From: Anthonomus grandis grandis
Lineage: Eukaryota > Arthropoda > Insecta > Coleoptera > Curculionidae
Assembly: GCF_022605725.1 (NCBI RefSeq)
Contig: NC_065557.1
Location: forward strand, 25,175,256-25,239,255
Length of the DNA stretch: 64,000 nucleotides
Direction of reading: 5' to 3'
Shown: positions 54,045 through 64,000 of the stretch, piece after piece
How positions within the stretch are numbered: position 1 is the stretch's first letter
How the letters are laid out: each line of letters opens with the position of its first letter
Program-made: the position numbers and the translations under genes
The notes under the pieces: model-generated
Told to the model about the DNA's origin: nothing
Database searches by the model: none
Seen by the model: the letters and a program-made list of their open reading frames with translations, nothing else

Positions 54045-55780
54045 ATTATAGCATTATCCAATTTGATTTCAATTTAATCTTTGAAGTTCATTTGATGGAC
54101 TGTAAATTATTTTTAAAATTTTTCTTATGAATTGTTTTCTAAAAAAATAATTATATCTCACTCTATTACTAATATCTATTATTCGAATATAATTTAAATT
54201 TACTATTTGGCATATACAAGACAGCCAAATGATGTTTTTTGCGGTTTGAACACAACCAGAGTTAAGAAAATGTAATAACTAATAGCATTGGCTATTTACT
54301 ATTTCGCATATACAAGATAGCCAAATGATGTTTTTTGCGGTTTGAACACAACCAGAATTAAGAAAATATAATAACTGATAGCGTTAAAGATTGTTCCGAT
54401 TTAATTTAATTTTTAGATATAATTTGATTAACCCTAAATGACTTTTAAAAATATTTTGATGTATTTTGTTTAAAAAAAATAGTCATATCTCACTCAATTA
54501 CGGTTATCTATTATTCAAATTTATTTTAAAATTAATATTTAGGTTATACAAGATGACTCAAATAATCCTATTTAAGTTTTGGACATAACCAGGGTTAAGA
54601 AAATAGAACAATTAATCATTATAGCATTATCCGATTTGATTTCAATTTAATCTTTGAAGTTCATTTGATGGACTGTAAATTATTTTTAAAATTTTTCATA
54701 TGAATTGTTTTCTAAAAAAATAATTATATCTCACTCTATTACTAATATCTATTATTCGAATATAATTTAAATTTACTATTTCGCATATACAAGATAGCCA
54801 AATGATGTTTTTTGCGGTTTGAACACAACCAGAGTTAAGAAAATGTAATAACTAATAGGGTTGGCGATTGTTCCGATTTAATTTTAATTCAATTTTTAGA
54901 TATAATTTGATTAACCCTAAATGATTTTTAAGAATAGTTTTATGTATTATGTTTTAAAAAAATAGTCATATCTCACTCAATTACGGTTATCTTTTATTCA
55001 AATATAATTTAAAATTAATATTTAGATTACATAAGATGACCCAAATGATCCTTTTTAAGTTTTAGACATAACCAGGGTTAAGAAAATAGAACAATTAATC
55101 ATTATAGCATTGTCCGATTTGATTCCAATTTAATCTTTGAAGATCATTAGATGTACTGTAAATTATTTTTTAAATTTTTCTTATGAACTGTTTTTTAAAA
55201 AAAATAATTATATCTCACTCTATTACTGTTATCTATTATTCAAATTTATTTTAAAATTAACATTTAGGTTATACAAGATGACTCATATGATCCTTTTTAA
55301 GTTTTGGACATAAACAGGGTTAAGAAAATAGAACAATTAATCATTATAGCATTATCCAATTTGATTTCAATTTAATCTTTGAAGTTCATTTGATGGACTG
55401 TAAATTATTTTTAAAATTTTTCTTATGAATTGTTTTCTAAAAAAATAATTATATCTCAATCTATTACTAATATCTATTATTCGAATATAATTTAAATTTA
55501 CTATTTGGCATATACAAGACAGCCAAATGATGTTTTTTGCGGTTTGAACACAACCAGAGTTAAGAAAATGTAATAACTAATAGCATTGGCGATTGTTTCG
55601 ATTTAATTTTAATTAAATTTTTAGATATAATTTGATTAACCCTAAATAATTTTTTAAAATAATTTTATGTATTATGTTTTAAAAAAATAGTCATATCTCA
55701 CTCAATTACGGTTATCTTTTATTCAAATATAATTTAAAATTAATATTTAGATTACACAAGATAACCCAAATGATCCTTTT

Positions 55781-56772
55781 TAAGTTTTGGACATAACCAG
55801 GGTTATGAAAATAGAACAATTAATCAATATAGCATTATCCGATTTGATTTCAATTTAATCTTTGAAGTTCATTTGATGGACTGTAAATTATTTTTAAAAT
55901 TTTTCCTATGAATTGTTTTCTAAAAAAATAATTATATCTCACTCTATTACTAATATCTATTATTCGAATATAATTTAAATTTACTATTTCGCATATACAA
56001 GATAGCCAAATGACGTTTTTTGCGGTTCGAACACAGAGTTAAGAAAATGTAATAACTAATAGGGTTGGCGATTGTTCCGATTTAATTTTATTTCAATTTT
56101 TAGATATAATTTGATTAACCCTAAATGATTTTTAAGAATAGTTTTATGTATTATGTTTTAAAAAAATAGTCATATCTCACTCAATTACGGTTATCTATTA
56201 TTCATATTTATTTTAAAATTAATATTTAGGTTATACAAGATGACTCCATATACATTATATATGCTATAACCCCATTATAGCATTATCCAATTTGATTTCA
56301 ATTTAATCTTTGAAGTTCATTTGATGGACTGTAAAAAAATAATTATATCACCCTCTATTACTGTTATCTATTATTCAAATTTATTTTAAAATTAATATTT
56401 AGGTTATACAAGATGACTCATATGATCCTTTTTAAGTTTTGGACATAACCAGGGTTAAGAAAATAGAACAACTAATCATTATAGCATTGTCCGATTTGAT
56501 TTCAATTTAATCTTTAAAGTTCATTTGATGGACTGTAAATTATTTTTAAAATTTTTCTTATGAATTGTTTTCTAAAAAAATAATTATATCTCACTCTATT
56601 ACTAATATCTATTATTCGAATATAATTTAAATTTAGTATTTGGCATATACAACACAGCCAAATGATGTTTTTTGCGGTTTGAACACAACCAGAGTTAAGA
56701 AAATGTAATAAACTAATAGCGTTTGCGATTGTTCCGATTTAATTTTAATTAAATTTTTAGATATAATTTGAT
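55781..56772 (+). repeat. Mosaic spacer between the 4.7-kb duplicates
   Basis: About 0.99 kb made of two pieces. The first, up to about 56,335, follows 53,551-54,106 at offset 2,229 and has GGGTTATGAAAATAG and AATCAATATAGC. The second, from 56,338, follows 35,061 onward at offset 21,277 and has AACAACTAATCATTATAGC and TTTAGTATTTGGC. They meet where GGACTGTAAA joins AAAATAATTATATCACCC inside an A monomer. Confidence 0.82.
56247..56273 (+). other. 27-bp filler in the spacer between the 4.7-kb duplicates
   Basis: The A unit after it is cut at GGACTGTAAA (about 56,335) and joined to AAAATAATTATATCACCC, so the remnant is absent. Confidence 0.9.
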
Positions 56773-57382
56773 TAACCCTAAATAATTTTAAAAAATAATT
56801 TTATGTATTATGTTTTAAAAAAATAGTCATATCGCACTCAATTACGGTTATCTTTTATTCAAATTTATTTTAAAATTAATATTTAGGTTATACAAGATGA
56901 CTCAATTGATCCTTTTTAAGTTTTGGACATAACCAGGGTTATGAAAATAGAACAATTAATCAATATAGCATTATCCGATTTGATTTCAATTTAATCTTTG
57001 AAGTTCATTTGATGGACTGTAAATTATTTTTAAAATTTTTCCTATGAATTGTTTTCTAAAAAAATAATTATATCTCACTCTATTACTAATATCTATTATT
57101 CGAATATAATTTAAATTTACTATTTCGCATATACAAGATAGCCAAATGACGTTTTTTGCGGTTCGAACACAGAGTTAAGAAAATGTAATAACTAATAGGG
57201 TTGGCGATTGTTCCGATTTAATTTTATTTCAATTTTTAGATATAATTTGATTAACCCTAAATGATTTTTAAGAATAGTTTTATGTATTATGTTTTAAAAA
57301 AATAGTCATATCTCACTCAATTACGGTTATCTATTATTCATATTTATTTTAAAATTAATATTTAGGTTATACAAGATGACTC

Positions 57383-57409
57383 CATATACATTATATATGC
57401 TATAACCCC
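57383..57409 (+). other. 27-bp filler, 4.7-kb duplicate copy 2, first site
   Basis: Partner of 51650 at offset 5,733, and of 36106 at offset 21,277; remnant 57632-57727. Confidence 0.9.
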
Positions 57410-59750
57410 ATTATAGCATTATCCAATTTGATTTCAATTTAATCTTTGAAGTTCATTTGATGGACTGTAAATTATTTTTAAAATTTTTCTTATGAATTGT
57501 TTTCTAAAAAAATAATTATATCTCACTCTATTACTAATATCTATTATTCGAATATAATTTAAATTTACTATTTGGCATATACAAGACAGCCAAATGATGT
57601 TTTTTGCGGTTTGAACACAACCAGAGTTAAGAAAATGTAATAACTAATAGCATTGGCTATTTACTATTTCGCATATACAAGATAGCCAAATGATGTTTTT
57701 TGCGGTTTGAACACAACCAGAATTAACAAAATATAATAATTGATAGCGTTAAAGATTGTTCCGATTTAATTTAATTTTTAGATATAATTTGATTAACCCT
57801 AAATGACTTTTAAAAATATTTTGATGTATTTTGTTTAAAAAAAATAGTCATATCTCACTCAATTACGGTTATCTATTATTCAAATTTATTTTAAAATTAA
57901 TATTTAGGTTATACAAGATGACTCAAATGATCCTATTTAAGTTTTGGACATAACCAGGATTATTAATTGTTTTTTAAAAAAATAATTATATCTCACTCTA
58001 TTACTAATATCTATTATTCGAATATAATTTAAATTTACTATTTCGCATATGCAAGATAGCCAAATGATGTTTTTTGCGGTTTGAACACAACCAGAGTTAA
58101 GAAAATGTAATAACTAATAGGGTTGGCGATTGTTCCGATTTAATTTTAATTCAATTTTTAGATATAATTTGATTAACCCTAAATGATTTTTAAGAATAGT
58201 TTTATGTATTATGTTTTAGAAAAATAGTCATATCTCACTCAATTACGGTTATCTTTTATTCAAATATAATTTAAAATTAATATTTAGATTACACAAGATG
58301 ACCCAAATGATCCTTTTTAAGTTTTAGACATAACCAGGGTTAAGAAAATAGAACAATTAATCATTATAGCATTGTCCGATTTGATTCCAATTTAATTTTT
58401 GAAGTTCATTTTGATGTACTGTCAATTATTTTTAAAATTTTTCTTATGAATTGTTTTTTAAAAAAATAATTATATCACCCTCTATTACTAATATCTATTA
58501 TTAGAATATAATTTAAATTAACTATTTCGCATATACAAGATAGCCAAATGATGTTTTTTGCGGTTTGAACACAACCAGAGTTTAGAAAATGTAATAACTA
58601 ATAGGGTTGGCGATTGTTCCGATTTAATTTTAATTCAATTTTTAGATATAATTTGATTAACCCTAAATGATTTTTAAGAATAGTTTTATGTATTATGTTT
58701 TAAAAAAATAGTCATATCTCACTCAATTACGGTTATCTTTTATTCAAATATAATTTAAAATTAATATTTAGATTACACAAGATGACCCAAATGATCCTTT
58801 TTAAGTTTTAGACATAACCAGGGTTAAGAAAATAGAACAATTAATCATTATAGCATTGTCCGATTTGATTTCAATTTAATCTTTGAAGATCATTAGATGT
58901 ACTGTAAATTATTTTTAAAATTTTTCTTATGAATTGTTTTCTAAAAAAATAATTATATCTCACTCTATTACTAATATCTATTATTCGAATATAATTTAAA
59001 TATACTATTTCGCATATACAAGATAGCCAAATTATGTTTTTTGCGGTTTGAACACAACCAGAGTTAAGAAAATGTAATAACTAATAGCGTTGGCGATTGT
59101 TCCAATTTAATTTTAATTAAATTTTTAGATATAATTTCATTAACCCTAAATAATTTTTAAAAATAATTTTATGTATTATGTTTTAAAAAAATAGTCATAT
59201 CGCACTCAATTACGGTTATCTTTTATTCAAATTTATTTTAAAATTAATATTTAGGTTATACAAGATGACTCAATTGATCCTTTTTAAGTTTTGGACATAA
59301 CCAGGGTTATGAAAATAGAACAATTAATCAATATAGCATTATCCGATTTGATTTCAATTTAATCTTTGAAGTTCATTTGATGGACTGTAAATTATTTTTA
59401 AAATTTTTCCTATGAATTGTTTTCTAAAAAAATAATTATATCTCACTCTATTACTAATATCTATTATTCGAATATAATTTAAATTTACTATTTCGCATAT
59501 ACAAGATAGCCTAATGACGTTTTTTGCGGTTCGAACACAGAGTTAAGAAAATGTAATAACTAATAGGGTTGGCGATTGTTCCGATTTAATTTTATTTCAA
59601 TTTTTAGATATAATTTGATTAACCCTAAATGATTTTTAAGAATAGTTTTATGTATTATGTTTTAAAAAAATAGTCATATCTCACTCAATTACGGTTATCT
59701 ATTATTCATATTTATTTTAAAATTAATATTTAGGTTATACAAGATGACTC

Positions 59751-59777
59751 CATATACATTATATATGCTATAACCCC
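59751..59777 (+). other. 27-bp filler, 4.7-kb duplicate copy 2, second site
   Basis: Partner of 54018 at offset 5,733 and 2,368 bp after 57383, so the 2,368-bp duplication was copied along with the larger block. Remnant 60000-60095. Confidence 0.9.
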
Positions 59778-61513
59778 ATTATAGCATTATCCAATTTGAT
59801 TTCAATTTAATCTTTGAAGTTCATTTGATGGACTGTAAATTATTTTTAAAATTTTTCTTATGAATTGTTTTCTAAAAAAATAATTATATCTCACTCTATT
59901 ACTAATATCTATTATTCGAATATAATTTAAATTTACTATTTGGCATATACAAGACAGCCAAATGATGTTTTTTGCGGTTTGAACACAACCAGAGTTAAGA
60001 AAATGTAATAACTAATAGCATTGGCTATTTACTATTTCGCATATACAAGATAGCCAAATGATGTTTTTTGCGGTTTGAACACAACCAGAATTAAGAAAAT
60101 ATAATAACTGATAGCGTTAAAGATTGTTCCGATTTAATTTAATTTTTAGATATAATTTGATTAACCCTAAATGACTTTTAAAAATATTTTGATGTATTTT
60201 GTTTAAAAAAAATAGTCATATCTCACTCAATTACGGTTATCTATTATTCAAATTTATTTTAAAATTAATATTTAGGTTATACAAGATGACTCAAATAATC
60301 CTATTTAAGTTTTGGACATAACCAGGGTTAAGAAAATAGAACAATTAATCATTATAGCATTATCCGATTTGATTTCAATTTAATCTTTGAAGTTCATTTG
60401 ATGGACTGTAAATTATTTTTAAAATTTTTCATATCAATTGTTTTCTAAAAAAATAATTATATCTCACTCTATTACTAATATCTATTTTTCGAATATAATT
60501 TAAATTTACTATTTCGCATATACAAGATAGCCAAATGATGTTTTTTGCGGTTTGAACACAACCAGAGTTAAGAAAATGTAATAACTAATAGGGTTGGCGA
60601 TTGTTCCGATTTAATTTTAATTCAATTTTTAGATATAATTTGATTAACCCTAAATGATTTTTAAGAATAGTTTTATGTATTATGTTTTAAAAAAATAGTC
60701 ATATCTCACTCAATTACGGTTATCTTTTATTCAAATATAATTTAAAATTAATATTTAGATTACATAAGATGACCCAAATGATCCTTTTTAAGTTTTAGAC
60801 ATAACCAGGGTTAAGAAAATAGAACAATTAATCATTATAGCATTGTCCGATTTGATTCCAATTTAATCTTTGAAGATCATTAGGTGTACTGTAAATTATT
60901 TTTTAAATTTTTCTTATGAACTGTTTTTTAAAAAAAATAATTATATCTCACTCTATTACTGTTATCTATTATTCAAATTTATTTTAAAATTAACATTTAG
61001 GTTATACAAGATGACTCATATGATCCTTTTTAAGTTTTGGACATAAACAGGGTTAAGAAAATAGAACAATTAATCATTATAGCATTATCCAATTTGATTT
61101 CAATTTAATCTTTGAAGTTCATTTGATGGACTGTAAATTATTTTTAAAATTTTTCTTATGAATTGTTTTCTAAAAAAATAATTATATCTCAATCTATTAC
61201 TAATATCTATTATTCGAATATAATTTAAATTTACTATTTGGCATATACAAGACAGCCAAATGATGTTTTTTGCGGTTTGAACACAACCAGAGTTAAGAAA
61301 ATGTAATAACTAATAGCATTGGCGATTGTTTCGATTTAATTTTAATTAAATTTTTAGATATAATTTGATTAACCCTAAATAATTTTTTAAAATAATTTTA
61401 TGTATTATGTTTTAAAAAAATAGTCATATCTCACTCAATTACGGTTATCTTTTATTCAAATATAATTTAAAATTAATATTTAGATTACACAAGATAACCC
61501 AAATGATCCTTTT

Positions 61514-64000
61514 TAAGTTTTGGCCATAACCAGGGTTATGAAAATAGAACAATTAATCATTATAGCATTGTCCGATTTGATTCCAATTAATTTTTGAAGT
61601 TCATTTGATGTAATGTAAATTATTTTTAAAATTTTTCTTATGAACTGTTTTTTAAAAAAAATAATTATATCTCACTCTATTACTGTTATCTATTATTCAA
61701 ATTTATTTTAAAATTAACATTTAGGTTATACAAGATGACTCATATGATCCTTTTTAAGTTTTGGACATAAACAGGGTTAAGAAAATAGAACAATTAATCA
61801 TTATAGCATTATCCAATTTGATTTCAATTTAATCTTTGAAGTTCATTTGATGGACTGTAAATTATTTTTAAAATTTTTCTTATGAATTGTTTTCTAAAAA
61901 AATAATTATATCTCAATCTATTACTAATATCTATTATTCGAATATAATTTAAATTTACTATTTGGCATATACAAGACAGCCAAATGATGTTTTTTGCGGT
62001 TTGAACACAACCAGAGTTAAGAAAATGTAATAACTAATAGCGTTGGCGACTGTTCCAATTTAATTTTAATTAAATTTTTAGATATAATTTCATTAACCCT
62101 TAATAATTTTTAAAAATAATTTTATGTATTATGTTTAAAAAAAATAGTCATATCTCACTCAATTACGGTTATCTATTATTCAAATTTATTTTAAAATTAA
62201 TATTTAGGTTATACCAGAAGACTCAAATGATCCTATTTAAGTTTTGGACATAACCAGGGTTAAGAAAATAGAACAATTAATCATTATAGCATTATCCAAT
62301 TTGATTTCAATTTAATCTTTGAAGTTCATTTGATGGACTGTAAATTATTTTTAAAATTTTTCTTATGAATTGTTTTCTAAAAAAATAATTATATCTCACT
62401 CTATTACTAATATCTATTATTCGAATATAATTTAAATTTACTATTTCGCATATACAAGATAGCCAAATGATGTTTTTTGCGGTTTGAACACAACCAGAAT
62501 TAAAAAAATATAATAACTGATAGCGCTAAAGATTGTTCCGATTTAATTTAATTTTTAGATATAATTTGATTAACCCTAAATGACTTTTAAAAATAGTTTG
62601 ATGTATTTTGTTTAAACAAAATAGTCATATCTCACTCAATTACGGTTATCTATTATTCAAATTTATTTTAAAATTAATATTTAGGTTATACAAGATGACT
62701 CAATTGATCCTATTTAAGTTTTGGACATAACCAGGGTTAAGAAAATAGAACAATTAATCATTATAGCATTAACCCTAAATAATTTTTAAAAATAATTTTA
62801 TGTATTATGTTTAAAAAAAATAGTCATATCTCACTTAATTACGGTTATCTATTATTCAAATTTATTTTAAAATTAATATTTAGGTTATACCAGAAGACTC
62901 AAATGATCCTATTTAAGTTTTGGACATAACCAGGGTTAAGAAAATAGAACAATTAATGATTATAGCATTATCCAATTTGATTTCAATTTAATCTTTGAAG
63001 TTCATTTGATGGACTGTAAATTATTTTTAAAATTTTTCTTATGAATTGTTTTCTAAAAAAATAATTATATGTCACTCTATTACTAATATCTATTATTCGA
63101 ATAGAATTTAAATTTACTATTTCGCATATACAAGAGAGCCAAATGATGTTTTTTACGGTTTAAAGACAACCAGAATTAAGAAAATATAATAACTAATAGC
63201 GTTAAAGATTGTTCCGTTTTAATTTTAGTTTAATTTTTAGATATAATTTGATTAACCCTAAATGACTTTTAAAAATATTTTGATGTATTGTGTTTAAAAA
63301 GAATAGTCATATCTCACGCAATTACGGTTATCTATTATTCAAATTTATTTTAAAATTAATATTTAGGTTATACAAGATGACTCAATTGATCCTTTAAGTT
63401 TTGGACATAACCAGGGTTAAGAAAATAGAACAATTAATCATTATAGCATTAACCCTAAATAATTTTTAAAAATAATTTTATGTATTATGTTTAAAAAAAA
63501 TAGTCATATCTCACTCAATTACGGTTATCTATTATTCAAATTTATTTTAAAATTAATATTTAGGTTATACCAGAAGACTCAAATGATCCTATTTAAGTTT
63601 TGGACATAACCAGGGTTAAGAAAATAGAACAATTAATCATTATAGCATTATCCAATTTGATTTCAATTTAATCTTTGAAGTTCATTTGATGGACTGTAAA
63701 TTATTTTTAAAATTTTTCTTATGAATTGTTTTCTAAAAAAATAATTATATCTCACTCTATTACTAATATCTATTATTCGAATATAATTTAAATTTACTAT
63801 TTCGCATATACAAGATAGCCAAATGATGTTTTTTGCGGTTTGAACACAACCAGAATTAAAAAAATATAATAACTGATAGCGCTAAAGATTGTTCCGATTT
63901 AATTTAATTTTTAGATATAATTTGATTAACCCTAAATGACTTAAAAATAGTTTGATGTATTTTGTTTAAACAAAATAGTCATATCTCACTCAATTACGGT
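61514..64000 (+). repeat. HOR-2 tail collinear with 38,720-41,206
   Basis: Offset 22,794 holds to the window end: CTGATAGCGCTAAAGATTG at 39724 and 62518, the palindrome at 39810 and 62604, and GACTTAAAAATAG near 41,143 and 63,937. The match extends left into the 4.7-kb copy to about 60,434 (37,640 in copy a). The array continues beyond 64,000. Confidence 0.9.

Larger units (their letters stand above)
49700..54435 (+). repeat. 2,368-bp tandem duplication
   Basis: Landmarks repeat at 2,367-2,368 bp: AGATGTACTGTAAATTATTT (50794 and 53162), CATATCGCACTC (about 51096 and 53464), the filler (51650 and 54018) and CAGGATTATTAATTG near 49855 and 52222. Approximate units are 49,700-52,067 and 52,068-54,435. 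Small differences include AATTAATTTTTGAAG versus AATTTAATTTTTGAAG near 50,290 and 52,657, and ATAGCCAAATGACG versus ATAGCCTAATGACG. Confidence 0.85.
51035..55780 (+). repeat. 4.7-kb segmental duplication, copy 1
   Basis: This block matches 56,773-61,513 at a constant 5,733-bp offset: the fillers at 51650/57383 and 54018/59751, and AGATTACATAAGATGACCC near 55024 and 60757. Even ATAGCCTAATGACG is shared at about 53,775 and 59,508. It includes most of the 2,368-bp duplication, so that event came first. Confidence 0.87.
56773..61513 (+). repeat. 4.7-kb segmental duplication, copy 2
   Basis: It matches 51,035-55,780 at offset 5,733. Single-base differences seen include ATTTTTCATATCAATTG near 60,430 where copy 1 has ATTTTTCATATGAATTG, ATTAGGTGTACTG near 60,881 versus ATTAGATGTACTG, and CATATGCAAGATAGCC near 58,046 versus CATATACAAGATAGCC. 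The match ends at about 61,513, where this copy has TTTTGGCCATAACC and copy 1 has TTTTGGACATAACC. Confidence 0.87.
1..64000 (+). repeat. AT-rich satellite array spanning the whole window
   Basis: Every part of the window that I followed is made of head-to-tail monomers of about 240 bp, recognised by the recurring unit end (G/A)TTAAG followed by AAAAT. No monomer in inverted orientation was found, and the only non-satellite sequence is a 27-bp filler present at 12 sites. Stop codons are dense in all frames, and no open frame has coding character. The array runs off both ends of the window. Base composition is about 22 percent G+C in a hand-counted monomer. Known biology: arrays like this are typical of eukaryotic centromeric or pericentromeric heterochromatin; that location is inferred here, not shown. 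Confidence 0.97.
41895..64000 (+). repeat. HOR-2, copy b: expanded copy, at least 22.1 kb
   Basis: It starts at the 13,815-bp counterpart of 28,080. Its offset to copy a then steps from 13,815 to 15,296, 15,544, 17,912, 17,061 and finally 22,794. At the window end it has reached only the equivalent of 41,206 in copy a. The steps correspond to the insertion at 44,810, a gain of about 248 bp between 50,300 and 51,040, the 2,368-bp duplication, a relative loss of 851 bp between 54,018 and 55,101, and the 5,733-bp segmental duplication. Confidence 0.85.

Noticed and set aside
1..64000. CRISPR array
   Set aside because: Repeat units are about 240 bp and contiguous, with no short repeat and unique spacer pattern.
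1..64000. Transposon or LTR element
   Set aside because: No coding remnants, terminal repeats or target duplications were seen. The only non-satellite sequence is the 27-bp filler, which lacks element ends.
1..64000. CENP-B box
   Set aside because: I looked for the mammalian 17-bp motif with its TTCG and CGGGA core and found no match in A or B monomers. Sites such as ATTCGAAT and TTCCGATTT do not fit.
1..64000. tRNA, rRNA or other structural RNA genes
   Set aside because: No stretch has the G+C content or conserved box sequences expected. Everything is explained by monomers.
1..64000. Bacterial promoters suggested by many TATAAT-like strings
   Set aside because: At about 22 percent G+C such strings occur by chance in every monomer and have no gene downstream.

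Overview
The whole window is one uninterrupted array of AT-rich satellite DNA. I see no gene, RNA gene, transposon or CRISPR array on either strand. One hand-counted 240-bp monomer (2568-2807 type) has 54 G+C, about 22 percent. All monomers lie head to tail in the same orientation. This is eukaryotic, probably centromeric or other constitutive heterochromatin. I cannot name the species. Many monomers carry one CCCTAAA heptamer, which fits a plant telomere unit, but a single heptamer per repeat is weak evidence.

Monomers: two related types alternate. Type A (about 240 bp, e.g. 1-240) and type B (about 235-245 bp, e.g. 241-477) align over most of their length and share the segment around TATCTCACTC, so they come from one ancestral monomer of about 240 bp that became an A-B dimer. 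Derived types are a 199-bp short B (B'), an A/B chimera (C, about 242 bp), a 264-bp unit carrying a hairpin (IR unit), and a cassette with a 27-bp non-satellite filler plus a 96-bp monomer remnant.

Higher-order structure: positions 1-13295 form a very long higher-order repeat (HOR-1) of about 55 monomers. It is repeated at a period of exactly 13,295 bp from 13296, with very few substitutions seen by eye, one 242-bp monomer lost at about 20,417 and one conversion-like patch. Copy 2 stays collinear to about 25,003. From 25,004 to about 28,126 the array jumps through three HOR-1 registers. From about 28,080 a second long repeat (HOR-2), built from the same monomers, starts: copy a is 28,080-41,894 (13,815 bp). 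Copy b starts at 41,895 and by position 64,000 has only reached the equivalent of 41,206, so it has grown to at least 22.1 kb. The offset steps (13,815; 15,296; 15,544; 17,912; 17,061; 22,794) account for this as an inserted 1.48-kb block, a monomer-sized gain, a 2,368-bp tandem duplication, an 851-bp loss and a 5,733-bp shift from a segmental duplication.

Because nothing here encodes a product, the interest lies in how the array evolves: unequal exchange at several scales, conversion patches, recurrent breakpoints at one conserved box, and a hairpin and a filler sequence that have been carried around with the blocks. Block edges are given to within tens of bases, because flanking monomers are similar enough to blur the exact switch points. 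Everything was read by eye, with no alignment or database search.
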